From: Gentiana macrophylla
Taxonomy: Eukaryota; Streptophyta; Magnoliopsida; Gentianales; Gentianaceae
DNA length: 64,000 nt
Assembly: GCA_026214975.1 (NCBI GenBank)
Contig: CM047805.1
Span: 108,681,845-108,745,844 of the forward strand
Direction of reading: 5' to 3'
Numbering within the stretch: the stretch's first letter is position 1; every line of letters starts with the position of its first letter. A program made the translations under genes and the position numbers. Of this stretch, positions 23,538 through 35,030 are shown in pieces. Under the pieces are notes generated by a model. It was not told the origin of the DNA, made no database searches, and saw only the letters and a program-made list of their open reading frames with translations.

Positions 23538-25320
23538 TGATGACGGTCAAATTATACCCGTAAAAGTCATCAACGTTGACCTTAAATCGAGATTAATAAT
23601 GTATATTTCATATTGAATCACTCGTTTATATGTATTATTTAATGTTAAGTGATTATTAATATGATATTGGGTATTTAACTCTTTTTATTATTAAAAGGCC
23701 GATTTATTGTGCTATAAATGTTTATTTTGCAGATTACAACAAATCGGGAGGATTAATGTTAATTAATCAATGGTCTCAAGATAATAGAGAAAGAAAATCG
23801 GAGCATTAAACGAAAGGTTAATCAGATCAACACGAAGAGTGCAGTGGGGAGCAAGACAGACGAAGAAAATATTTAAAATGTGCCAAAAATAGGTTCGGTC
23901 GACCGAGCCTATATATAGCCCGATCGACCGAGTGTGTCATCTCGGTCACTTATCGGATTTTTCGTATTTACCTTCTAGATCCTTCATAAGTCGTGAAACT
24001 TCTATATAAGCAAAGATTTACTAGAAATTGTAAATCATCCCTTCATTCTTTCTTCAATCTTACAATTCATAATATAACTTTGATACAATGTAGAATAATT
24101 TGAGGGTTTCCAGCAATTTAAGGGCTGCAATATGTAAACCTTTATTTTCTTTTTCTTTCTTTTAAGTAATTAATCCCTCCCAATTATGCTTAATCGTTTG
24201 AATTAGTTAATCATAGCTAGATGATGTAGATCTAGGCTATGACGTTAGGGATGTGGCGACTCCTTGTCTATGGGAATCCCATAACCTACATCATACACTT
24301 AGTATTTATTTGAATCTACTTGATTTAATTAATGCGTATCTATGTTAGGTTATATGAATACTGTGCGAATTACTGTTTAATGTGTTCTATATGATGAAAC
24401 GCTGAGAGATATATTCAAAGATGTATTCTGGGTTGAAATCGTTCGGGTGACCGAAAGGTGTCATTCGGTCGACCGAGGCCTTACACTTGGTCGACCGAGC
24501 CCTGTTTCATCAGTTATTTCTGCCACGTCTTTATGGTAGGTTTAACCTAGTTGAATTTATTATCTCAGTAGGTATGGCTATGGCTACGTTACTCGCTTAG
24601 TTTAATTAAAACGTGTAAAAAGGAAATACCAATATAAAACTCTTAGGTAGGCTTATGAATTGCTCTTCACGGACGTTCATCAATATCTAGGCAGGTTTAT
24701 ATTTGGGAATTGCATGCACCTGATTATTCATACGTCGTATATTAGCATGAGACTATAACTTGGTAATTGCTAGTTGGACGAGAGCTTGAGTAATCATTTA
24801 GGAAGTATAAGTATGCCTAACCATAGGAATGTTGCCTAGGCGAGGTGTACGATTAATATCGGCATCCTTAGTAGTGTCGTAGCGTGCAAGTTATATGAGA
24901 TGGATACCCAAAAGGTGAAGTCACGTAATGTAGCACGGTGATCTAGCAACCTAACCGGTGCTAAGTCAAGTTAAAGAGGATGACTCCCGTAGCCAATCTA
25001 AGATAGATACAAAGCGGATTGACGATTAATAAGTTCGGTTTATTATATAAATTATCTAGGTCCAAACGATAAAGACTATAATTGGGGAGGTTAATTACGT
25101 TGTATCGAGTCGTGTCTTTACCTTTCTTGTCTTATGTTGGTCGTAGACCGCCTCATGTCCTTGACATGTTTAATTAATTGTTTGTATATAAGATGATCCA
25201 CAATTGGTTCCTGTGGGATCGAGCCTTGATTCACTATAGCTATACTACGATGGGCCTAGTCCTCTTGCTAGTATTGGTTTATGGTGGTCAAGTATATTAT
25301 AACCTGATTGACCCCGATTA
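23538..25320 (+). repeat. 3' LTR of element E
   Basis: Same start (TGATGACGGTC) and end (GATTA) as the 5' LTR. Differences include small indels and base changes scattered along its length and loss of some CGGTCGACCG palindromes (one now reads CGATCGACCG), so the insertion is not very recent. Confidence 0.88.
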
Positions 25321-25786
25321 ACAAGATCCATAAAGTCAGTTCAGGTCACCATAATCTTGCCTGAAGTCTAACTTTACAGTCTCGACTTGGTCTTCATAAC
25401 CGAGTTTGAACCCTCAGTTCTTCAATCTTCAATAACTGAGTCTGTGACCCTCAGTTCCTCAGTCTTCATAGATAAGCCAACTGAGTATGTGTCCCTCAGC
25501 GAACTTATCTTCTTCAGTTTCTTTGTGAACTCAGTTTCCTAGTTATCTCAGTTTTCTAGTTCTCTCAGTTTTCTAGTTCTCTCAGTTCAAAACCTAGAGC
25601 CATTATCAGTGCTAGTCTGATTTAACCTATACAAATACCAGACTCTAATAAATCCTATACATTGATATCTAGACATCTTTTTGCCTTGCACTATAACAGC
25701 TAGTTATGACACTTCATCAATGGGGTTTAGAATAATAACTGATTAAGTGATGAATCATCATCAAAACATAAATTTTATTTCCAACA
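25321..25786 (-). repeat. 3' LTR of element D, part proximal to the interior
   Basis: Continues the D LTR after the ACAAG duplicate (25321-25325) and ends at CCAACA (25786). It contains repeated CTCAGTTTTCTAGTT units at about 25545-25590, shared with the 5' LTR at about 32790-32835. Confidence 0.88.
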
Positions 25787-25800
25787 ATTTCCCCCTTTTT
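25787..25800 (-). other. Polypurine tract of element D
   Basis: Minus strand AAAAAGGGGGAAAT directly before the LTR start TGTTGGAAAT. It is nearly identical to the tract of element A. Confidence 0.85.
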
Positions 25801-25961
25801 GATGATGTCAATACCCTCCTTAAAAGCAATGCAAAAAGATAAAATTCAATACAGTAAATGACACAATGAACTGAGAAACTGAGAGTTTATTTGATAACTG
25901 AGTTACAAGATAGAGTAATAAAATACAACATGATAAAAAGGAACTAGATGATAGTTTCTTT

Positions 25962-27370
25962 TTACTTGGTCGATAGAGAACATTGATTATCATAATTTTC
26001 AGCAACAGATCTCATAGCATCATTTATGGGTGAGCTTTCAATTCCATAGATGTTTGCCCAAATGTTCCATGAATCTGATAGATTGTGCTTCTTGAAAAAT
26101 TTGATTTTGAAAAGAACTGCAAAGGTGAAGACTGTTGCCCTTAGTCTTTCATTGGTGGCTGTTCTCAGTAGATTTTGAATAAATTCAGGTTCAACCTTTT
26201 CAATTTTCTCTGATTTTTTATCAATGATACCATCTGCTTCCCATTTATTTAGTTTATTCCAATAGTGCATGAGCACCTTCTGCATGTGTAGGAACGATTC
26301 TAGAGATTCTTCTTTTGATACTCCTTCCCTTTCTGGTAAGTTTTTAAATAAACTGTATAGTCGAGAATCCAAACCAACTCTCTTGTTAGTCGGTTCAGAG
26401 TATTTAACAATCAGCTCCATTTCTTCATTAATGAAATCTCCTCTTGCTTTCTCCAGTTCTTTCAACTTATCATCAACATTTGTAAGGACCTGTGGCATCT
26501 CAGCTGTATGGACTTTTAAGATATCCAAACTTTCCCCCTTATTGACATCATCTTTCTGAATCAGGCTCTTGATGTAAGCGTTCAGCGTTTGTTGAGTTGA
26601 TGCCAAAATGGTTTGAGCCACAACAGAGTCCTTCATGCCCTGTTCCATTAAGGTCATCCTATCTACCAGATTGTTAAGAATTATTTCCCATCTATCTTGA
26701 GTTTCATCTCTTCTTGTATCATGCTCGATGGTTGTTTTCCGAAGCTCAAGCAGGGTGTTTTGACAGTTATCATTGACGATATCCATTCTCTTTTCAAGAT
26801 TGCTTCTTTCATCTTTATTGACTTCTAAGGCATGTGGAACCTTTCCAAATAAGCTGTTGTCGTCTTTCTGAATTCTGATTATCTCATTATGATAAAACTT
26901 AATGAGATCAACCTGAGTGGGTAAATCTTTTGAACTTCCTGCTTGTTGTTCTTTTCCTTTGTTTGTCTCAGCCTCAGTTGGTTTGGTTTGTTTTAGAGAT
27001 GAGAGAACAACTTGCTTCAGTTTGTCTCTGTATTCAGCTGATTGTCTTCTTTCTTCAGATTGTTTCTTGTCTTCTTCCAAGCTTGATGAGTCAATGACTT
27101 TTGCAGGTGACAGATGTACATTGAATTCATCATCTGACTCTTCTTCAGGCATGTTTGCCACAGTTCTTGCTATTTCAAGTGTAGACTTGTCAGTGGGAGA
27201 TTGGTAACCTCCTTCTTGTTCCTTATCTTGCTTTATTTCAGATACACTTTCATAACTGGAAATTACACTGCTTTCACCAGAACTACTAGAATCATCAGTG
27301 TTATGTTCTGTTGCAGTTTCCTTTTCTTGTAGAAAGGCAAGAATCCATTTTTGTAAGTTATGATCTTCCT

Positions 27371-27403
<33 letters not shown>

Positions 27404-29372
27404 TATCATTCCTTTTCAAACTTCCACTAGCTGTGGCTTCCTTCCAATAACTATTTCTAATCAGCGCATATCCTTGATTTAAAAATTCATCGGTATTGAT
27501 TATTTCTGATAGATTTGTGATGTTGTATAAATCAAATACCCATTTCTCAGTAATTTCCATTTCTGCCTGCTGACTTCTTTGATTGGCAATGGAACTGAAT
27601 TTCCATGTTTGATATCTGCGCAATCGCTCATAATCAGATGTCATTAGTTCTCCATGATCAGTTGTGGATTTAAATGGTGTGAGAGTATCTTATGATTCTC
27701 TTGTGATCTCTGTTCTTCTTCTTGAAAAGATTCTTCAATATTCATGGGATCATCAGTTCTTGCAACATCATCAATCTGCATAAGATCAGTTCTGCCAATT
27801 CCTCCCTCAGCAGTGTCTGGGACGATTGACGTCTCTTTTTCAATGACTGAAACTGAGATTGTCGGCTCAGTTTCCATAACTTTCTCACATACAAGTTCTT
27901 CAGCAACTTGTTTTTCAGTAGGTTCAAGATCCAAATCAGCAACAGGAACTTCATCCATTGTATGCTCAGTGGGTTCATCTTTATTGATTTGCTCCTCCAA
28001 CTGAATAACCTTGGTAGATTCCTTTTCTGCTTCAGCCTCTTTTTCCTCAGGGTGAGGAGCTGAAAATTCTTTAATTGTCTCCTCGTGTTCTAATCTGAGG
28101 GCAGATTATTGAGACGTAGACTTGGATCTTGAAAGCAACATGAGCATATTCAGCGTTGTTTCGTCAATCAGTCTTTCATCACTGTCAGATTCTTCATTAA
28201 CATGCTCGTTCTCGTGGTCTGCATTTCACGAGTTTCAAACTTCGTCTCAGATGCAGTTTCAACAACTTGTTCTTTGTTGAAAACTTTAGTTTCCTTTGTC
28301 ACTTTTTTTTTCTTGTGACTGTGTAGCTGGTTCTTCCATTGGTAAAACTTCAGTTACCAAGACTGGAATAGGCTCGGTGAGAATAGTTTTAGTTCTCACT
28401 ACTGGTGCTGATCCGCGGCAACTTCAGTTCTTGCTTCTTGTGCTGGTGACATTTCTATTGATTTCTCAGTAACTTGATCAGTTATGCCTTTTTCTGTATC
28501 TTCCAACTGTTTTCTTCTTTTCCTTAGATCTTCAATCTATTCCAAAACTTCATCTCCAGTTGCAGGTTTCTTTGATTTCCTGCTTTTCTTCCTTATAGGT
28601 TCAGTCACAGATTTCTCAGCTTTCCTTTTTCCATCTTTTTCTTCCTTAACAACAATCTTCCCATCAGCAACTGGTGTTTCTTTTCTTTTTGCAATTCCAA
28701 AATGGTCGAGTATTCTTTGGACTACTAAGGCAAGAGTCTTTTTGTGATAAAATTAGCCCATTTTGACATCAGTTTTCTTCTTGGGTAAGTCAGTTGATTG
28801 TGCCGTCAGTTGATCAAAAGATATCTTGGCCAATTGAAACTTTCTTCAAACCAAATCACATACAGCAAATCTAATTTAGCTCCAGATAGATTGCTAAAGT
28901 TTCCTGCATTTCCAATTATACAATTTGCTAACATCTTTGAGAGAAAATTGAATTCTGGCTTGAGTAAGCTTGTGCTCCCAGTCTGTGAGATAGCAGATTC
29001 TCCATTAATCGCTATATCTTTCCAAAGCTTCTCCTTTTGTTCCTTAGTTAGCTTGATGGATCCTGATCCTCCAGATTTGTCAAACCCAAAGATGTCTGCA
29101 ATTAGATCTTCAGTGACCTTAATCTCCTTACCATTGACAGTAGTGGTAAAGCTGTGTGTATCTTTTCCTTCTATAGTTGTCTTTCCAAATTCATAAAAGT
29201 CTCCAATGCTTTCTAGACAAACATTTTTCAGATCGATGTTGAAAGCAGCTTCCAATCCTTTAATTTTCCGGATTTTTGTTGCAATTTAATTGACTAGAGT
29301 TTGATCAATATACTTTGCAATATACTGGTCAAGAGATACGATCATTCCGGGTTCAACAAGAGTGAAAGTCAT
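25962..29372 (-). pseudogene. Envelope-position ORF of element D
   Basis: Reads on the minus strand from an ATG at 29372 to a stop at 25962, about 1130 codons with a few breaks: a stop near 29287, breaks around 28750-28810 and 28000-28540, and a TAATG overlap at 27642-27646. The N-terminal piece (28806-29255) contains FTTTVNGKEIKVTEDLIADI, the same domain as in C. The last 560 codons (25962-27644) are open and hold a nine-aspartate run, acidic S/E-rich segments, a coiled-coil type region (about residues 270-400) and a basic/aromatic C-terminal part. No membrane span is clear. The long intact C-terminal frame suggests decay is less advanced than in C. Function is unknown. Confidence 0.65.
27375..27402. 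repeat. ATC trinucleotide repeat
   Basis: Nine ATC units in the coding frame of the element D ORF, giving the poly-aspartate run on the minus strand. Confidence 0.85.
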
Positions 29373-29764
29373 TTTTCTGGATTTGAGAGTTTTGAAAATT
29401 TGGGATTCAAAGAGTGGATTCAAAATTTAAGCATAAAGAATTATAAACAAAAATTCTGAGTATTTATAATTTGTAGCAAGGGTAGTTAAGAATTGAGTGG
29501 GACTTAAAACGTCTTGTCATAAATGTTTGCGAAAAAGGTGGATGAGTGGAAAATATGGACGGTTTAGATTTAGAAGGACCACATCTTTTCTTGACATCTG
29601 TAGTTAAACTGTAGTGAATAGAGTAGGTACGATGTATCAACAGCTGTATACGTTCAGTTTTGTCCTTGTGCTGAATTCAAAAACTCAGTTGTGGATACAA
29701 CTCAGTTTTGTGAATTAGGCTCCTTAGTTCTCAACTAGCGATATTTCTCCTGCAAAACAAAATA

Positions 29765-31083
29765 AGAGATTTTTGGTACCCATATCTGTTTGGGTCCTAA
29801 CCGATTAGCTTTCGATGATACAACTTTATTTTTAACTTTATACCTTTCTTGATATTTTGACTGAGTTAAGTCAGTTTTCACACACTTTTCCTGTTTTGTC
29901 TTAACAGCTTTAGTTTTGTTCAGTTTTTGAAACTGATGTGATGGTTCATTACAATCTTCATCAGTGGGAAATAGTCTTCCTTTCCCTCTGAGTCTATTAT
30001 TCCATGAATGATCTTCATTCTTAGATGGATATGACTTGAAGATTTTTCTTCTTGATCTCGGATCGCTTTCTCATTTATTTTCAGCCATCGAGTCTTCCTG
30101 TAAAATCTGTTGGCTTGGTGAATTTTACCAACTGATTTTTCAATTTTATCAGCTTGTGCGTTTGGCTGTGCTGAGTTTTTGTCAGTTCTAATAATTTTGT
30201 CAGTTGTCTAAGTTCCTGACTTTGGAGTAGTCACAAATTTTATTGCAAATGATCTAGGTCTGAACTTAGAATTATACTGATTATCAAATCCTAAACCAGA
30301 TCTATCTCCAAATGATTTTCCTGGTTTGAATTGAACACTAGAAATTGGATCAACTGATGATTCTTTGATGTTTATAACTTTTGTAAGTTCATCAGTTGGT
30401 TGAATTACCTTGGTTCCATTGTTAGTCTTGATTAGATTGATTTCAGCATTCAATCTCGAAATTTCAGTTTTCAATAATTTTTTCTCCTTTTTGACATTCT
30501 CATAATTCTTTTGAATTACCTCTAATTCCTTTATGAGTATGTCCAAGGTTTTATTGAAATAATCATTTCTTTGATTGTTCATTGTAGTGTAAGTGCGGGA
30601 TGTAGATGCGATTACCTCCTGATTTTTTATGGGTAGATCTTCTGTCGAGGAATCATCATCAATTAGAACTTGTTTTCCTTTATCAATGGCATTTGCCTGT
30701 GTAGCTCTTAGCAGTATGATTTCTTCATCACTTTCACCTCCATGACTTGTAGGTAGAGTCTCATCAATATCTTTGGATTTTGCACTAGATGGATCTTCAG
30801 TAATCTTTCCAGCCAATTTTTCATCTATATAATCAGCTACTCGTAGCCATTCTTTTTCTGCTTCTTCTGAAAGATCGCTTAGGGATGGAAATCCTTTGGA
30901 TTCATCATCAACTTCCGCATTAAACTCAATATCTTCACCGTAGCTGTAATAAGGTTCCGGATTTGTGTGAGAGCTTGTAGTACTAAATCTTTCAAATACT
31001 TGATCATGAAAATTATAGGCAACATTCTGCAAGTAGTCAGTCAGGGAGTTATTTAGCCAATTTCTAATTCTAGATGTATCCAT
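29765..31083 (-). pseudogene. gag: Gag-like ORF of element D without nucleocapsid motif
   Basis: The open part is 30208-31083 (291 codons, start MDTSRIRNWL). It has an acidic N-terminal half, then a coiled coil (about residues 175-225, KNYENVKKEKKLLKTEISRL), then KSFGDRSGLGF, which matches KPYGDRTGLGF in the C-terminal gag region of element C. Degenerate sequence continues to GPKQIWVPK at about 29770, a motif found near the gag/protease border of Copia polyproteins. The UBN2-type gag core and the two CCHC knuckles present in C are absent. This is therefore a rearranged gag. The start follows the primer site by about 190 bases. Confidence 0.6.
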
Positions 31084-31271
31084 TTTAATGAAGTACAGTA
31101 AGGGTTTTCAATAACTGGTTGTTCCGATATTCAGTGTTGATATCAGAAATAACTGATACACAGGTTCTGGATCTCTTCGAACTAAAAGAACTGCTCCAAT
31201 ACCAATTGTTGGTATCGGAAGTAACTGAATCAGAAAGCGGTAAATGATTTGGATCACCTCCAAAAAGGAGG

Positions 31272-31287
31272 AACCGCTCTGATACCA
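31272..31287 (-). other. Primer binding site of element D
   Basis: Minus strand TGGTATCAGAGCGGTT, complementary to the 3' end of initiator tRNA-Met, two bases after the 5' LTR end CCAACA. It is the standard Copia primer and proves the orientation. Confidence 0.92.
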
Positions 31288-31289
31288 AT

Positions 31290-33029
31290 TGTTGGTCCCT
31301 TGGAAAGGCTAACAAAAGTTTAGAGGGGGGGGTGAATAAACTTGTCACCAAAAACTTTTCCTGAACTGGAATAACCCCAGGAACTGAGTTTCTTTGAAAC
31401 TCAAACCGATGATCGGCCGCAGTTTTGTTCTCGTCTCCGTAACTTGTGCGGAGTTCAGCTAACTCAACTAAGTATAAGTCAATACTGACTTATATTTAGT
31501 CTTGTTAACTGGCAGCGGATAAGACTAGCCTTCAGATAATAACAGTTCGTTGACTTGGTATAACCGTGAGAATTAGATAATCAAGATTGTAAAGAAGTAA
31601 ATAAAAAAGTAAATGCGTAAAGTAAATAAGACAAGTATTATAGAGGTTCCAAGTGGTGTAATCCTATACGTCCTCTCTTCCCCTGTGATCCGGAGGAAAA
31701 TTCCACTAGAACTTCTTTGAGATGGCCCGATTACAAAGAGTCCTAAACTGATAGTCCTTGACTAATCCCTAGCTTCACTATCTAAACACTTGTAGAACAT
31801 GTATGATTGCTGCTCTTCAACTGTTTGAACACTGGTCCTTGAAGGGTAGAATTGCCTCTTCACCAGCTCATCACAATCACAGTCTTCCTGACTGCACTCA
31901 ACTGTCCTTCACACCTTCTTTGCGTTTCACAGTCTAACCCTTTGATAAATTCAAAGTTGAGACTTGAATCAATAACTATGATTCAATTGTGATTAGATCT
32001 TTTCTTTTGAATGAATAAATTTAATACAGCTCTGAATTTCTTCAACAGATAGGGGTTCTTGATTTTGTTTGAGTGTGCTTGGATACTTGAAGAAATCTTC
32101 TTGATCTTGCAATTTAGCACTTAGCAGGAATTCTTTCGAAAATGGCTTTCCCCCTTAATTAAATCTTTTCTTGACTAGATAGATTTTCTTTTTAATTCCT
32201 CCTGCTCTTTTTTCTTGTTGTTGTAGATGTATCTATTTATAGGGGTTTGTTTTTCCTGCTTGAATGTTGTAACGGCTATAATTTGTGACCGTTCTGATTT
32301 GTCAGTAGTTCATCCAATAAAATCGCTTCATTTACAAAGTTCGACTGTACGATCAGTTTTTGGATGACTGACATATAAAACTGAGTATCCTTATCAGTTT
32401 TATACTTGTCAGTTTCTTGACTGACTTGAAGTGTTAACTGATATTTTACTCTTCTTCAAATATCAGTACTCCAGTTTCATCTGATTATAGTTGACTCAAT
32501 CATAGTACACCATGACTCATTGTCATCTAAGAACTCATTGTCCTTATGATTCTTAGGTCTTCATAAAAGATCCATAAAGTCAATTCAGGTCACCATAATC
32601 TTGCCTGAAGTCTAACTTTACAGTCTCGACTTGGTCTTCATAACTGAGTTTGAACCCTCAGTTCTTCAATCTTCAATAACTGAGTCTGTGACCCTCAGTT
32701 CTTCAGCCTTCATAGATAAGCCAACTGAGTCTGTGTCCCTCAGCGAACTTATCTTCTTCAGTTTCTTTGTGAACTCGGTTTCCTAGTTATCTCAGTTTTC
32801 TAGTTCTCTCAGTTTTCTAGTTCTCTCAGTTCAAAACCTAGAGCTATTACAGTGCTCGTCTGATTTAACCTATACAAATACCAGACTCTAATAAATCCTA
32901 TACATTGATATCTAGACATCTTTTTGCCTTGCACTATAACATCTAGTTATGACACTTCATCAATGGGGTTTAGAATAATAATTGATTAAGTGATGAATCA
33001 TACTCAAAACATAAATTTTATTTCCAACA
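31290..33029 (-). repeat. 5' LTR of element D
   Basis: 1740 bp, intact, TG...CA on its own strand. It matches the two halves of the 3' LTR with few differences. A minus-strand TATA box is at 32234-32241. The LTR is rich in short ACTGAG/CTCAGT words, some in tandem. No gene is present. Confidence 0.92.
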
Positions 33030-33131
33030 ATGGAATTGTTGATACCAATGACTAATCTGCTAAGTGAGCTCACCCAACATAGCAAAGACTAATCCCCTTG
33101 GTGAATTCCAGTACACTGCTGATTATGAATA

Positions 33132-33443
33132 TCAGACAACTTTTATGATTCCAAGTTCAGTCCTTAACTTAGCAAATCTTTCACTATCCAATGGCTTAGT
33201 AAATATATCAGCAAGTTGATCTTCAGTAGGGATGTAAATAACCACCACATCTTTCTTTTCAACATGATCTCTTATAAAATGATGTCGCACATCAATATTC
33301 TTGGTTCTTGAGTGCAAAACAGGATTTTTTGTGATTGCAATTGCACTTGTGTTGTCACACATTATAGGAATTTCTCTTTCTTCAATTCCATAATCCCTTA
33401 ATTGTTGTCTTAACCAAAGTATTTGTGCACAAAGAACTTCCAA
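33132..33443 (-). pseudogene. pol: Element C pol: RNase H C-terminal part
   Basis: 104 codons: ALTWLRQQL-like start, then MCDNTSAIAITKNPVLHSRT and IADIFTKPL-like end (LADIFTKPLDSERF), the classical end of Copia RNase H where D, H and the DIFTK motif are kept. It degrades the RNA strand of the RNA/DNA hybrid. The 345 bases between it and the RT piece (33444-33788) are coding remnants with at least two frameshifts: SLLYLTASRPDIS and KSTTGTCQN-type motifs can be read in other frames. Confidence 0.85.
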
Positions 33444-33788
33444 AGAAGAATGTATTCAAACTTTCAAGAAGTGGAAGTTGATATTGAATTCTGGCAGGTT
33501 CCTGTGGTGCTTTTTCTATTTATCTTGCAACCAGCATAATCAGAATCTGAGTATGATATAAATTTGAAGCTTCCATCTTTTTAATACCATATCCCTACTC
33601 CCAAAATCTTCTTTAGATACTTGAGAATTCTTTTAACTGAGCTAAGTGACTTTCCTTAGGTTTAGATTGAAATCTTGCACAAACAACTACATCAAAGGAT
33701 ATATCAGGTCTGCTGGCAGTGAGATATCAGTAGACTGCCTATCATCCTTCTGTATAAAGTCTGATCAACAACTTTTCCTTCTTTATCT

Positions 33789-35024
33789 TCATCCAATCTC
33801 GATGTTAGTACTCATAGGAGTTGATACCTTGGTGCTATTTCCCATGCCAAATTTCTTTAGTAGCTCCTTGGTATACTTGGTTTGATGAATGAAGATTCCA
33901 TCTCTCATTTGTTTGACTTGGAATCCCAAGAAATAATTCATTTCTCCCATCATACTCATTTGGAATTTGCTTTTTATGAGATTAGCAAACTTTTCACATA
34001 GCAATTCATTTTCAGAACCAAAAATTATGTCATCAACATAAATCTGTACCAACAGGGTGCTGTTTTCTTCATTGATTCTGAAAAGAGTCTTGTCAATGGT
34101 ACCTTTTGTAAAACCATTGTTCACCAAGAATTGAGATAAGGTTTCATACCATGCTCTTGGTGCTTGTTTCAAACCATAAAGTGCTTTGTTAAGTCTATAC
34201 ACTTTATCTTCTTGATCTTTGACTTCAAAAGCAGGAGGTTGCTGAACATAAACCACTTCTTCTAGAATTCCATTCAATAATGCACTCTTAACATCCATCT
34301 AGTATACTTTGAAGTTTTTGTGAGCAGCATATGCCTAGAATAATCTTATAGCTTCCAATCTTGCAACTGGGGCATATGTCTCATCAAAATCTATTCCTTT
34401 AGTTTGAGAATAGCCTTTTGCCACTAGTCTGGCCTTATTTCTTACAATGGTACCAGATTCATCCAATTTGTTTCTGTATACCCATTTGGTTCCAATTATA
34501 TTTGCATGAGTATGTCTGTCCACTAGTGTCCAAACTTGATTTCTTTCAAATTCATTCAATTCTTCTAGCATAGCAATTATCAAATCGGGATCAGATATAG
34601 CTTCTTCAACAACTTTAGGCTTCATTTGAGATAGAAAACAAGTAAACATTGCTTGCAATTGTCTTCTAGTCCTTACACCTTGCTGTATGTTGCCAATAAC
34701 TTGCACAGCAGGGTGATCCCTTAACCATTGTAAATCATGATTAGTTTGATTTACAAGAGCTTCATCTTCAGTAGGCTCTACTGTAGCTTCAGTAGGGGGT
34801 TCCGCAGATCCTTGAACTGCTTCAGATGTTGTATCAGTAGTGTTACCAGCAGGTTCTTCATCAGGGGCAGAGTCAGAAATTTTTAAGTCATTTAACCTTT
34901 CCAAAACATCAATACATTCTAGATCAGTGACTTGGGGGTTTTCAGCAAGTTCTGGAACATCGTCTTCCATTCCAGTGAACTTTGGTTCATCAAATACAAC
35001 ATGTATTGATTCTTCATGTTTCAA
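33789..35024 (-). pseudogene. pol: Element C pol: reverse transcriptase (RVT_2)
   Basis: Two pieces in one frame separated by stops near 34302-34335. The upstream piece has an acidic linker, then [20 protein letters not shown] and [20 protein letters not shown]. The downstream piece has MDVKSALLNG, LYGLKQAPRAW and the catalytic YVDDIIFG. The protein copies the element RNA into DNA. The catalytic box is intact, but the in-frame stops and the broken sequence after 33789 make it non-functional as a whole. Confidence 0.9.
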
Positions 35025-35030
35025 TGTCCT

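Larger units (their letters stand above)
11736..25320 (+). mobile_element. Element E: non-coding Athila/Tat-type LTR retrotransposon (LARD-like)
   Basis: Two long direct repeats (11736-13517 and 23538-25320, about 1.78 kb) with ACAAG at 11731-11735 and 25321-25325. Just after the left LTR is a primer site TGGCGCCGTTGCGGG, close to the TGGCGCCGTTGCCGGGG used by Athila/Tat elements; a purine tract precedes the right LTR. The interior (about 3.9 kb after removing CACTA element F) has no gag or pol, only short chance frames. It is therefore a large non-coding derivative mobilised in trans. The visible LTR ends are TG...TA. Confidence 0.85.
10461..33029 (-). mobile_element. Element D: pol-less Copia-type LTR element inside C
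   Basis: LTRs of about 1.74 kb bound it, with ATGGA at 10456-10460 and again at 33030-33034, a clean 5-bp target duplication. Read on the minus strand: 5' LTR (31290-33029), primer site, a gag-like ORF, a long envelope-position ORF, a polypurine tract and the 3' LTR. The 3' LTR is split by element E into 10461-11735 and 25321-25786. With E removed the element is about 9 kb. No protease, integrase, reverse transcriptase or RNase H is found in its 5.5 kb interior, so it must have moved with enzymes from a relative such as C. Confidence 0.88.

Noticed and set aside
26269..27207. Plus-strand open frames opposite the D extra ORF
   Set aside because: They are antisense shadows of the 560-codon minus-strand frame and have serine/phenylalanine-rich compositions typical of reversed acidic codons.
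27642..27646. TAATG stop/start overlap in the D ORF as a translational coupling signal
   Set aside because: The rest of the ORF is decayed with other breaks, so a simple frameshift explains it better.
31272..31287. tRNA-Met-like match, also at 60471-60485 and 63534-63548
   Set aside because: Only the primer-binding complement of the tRNA 3' end is present beside an LTR; no cloverleaf.
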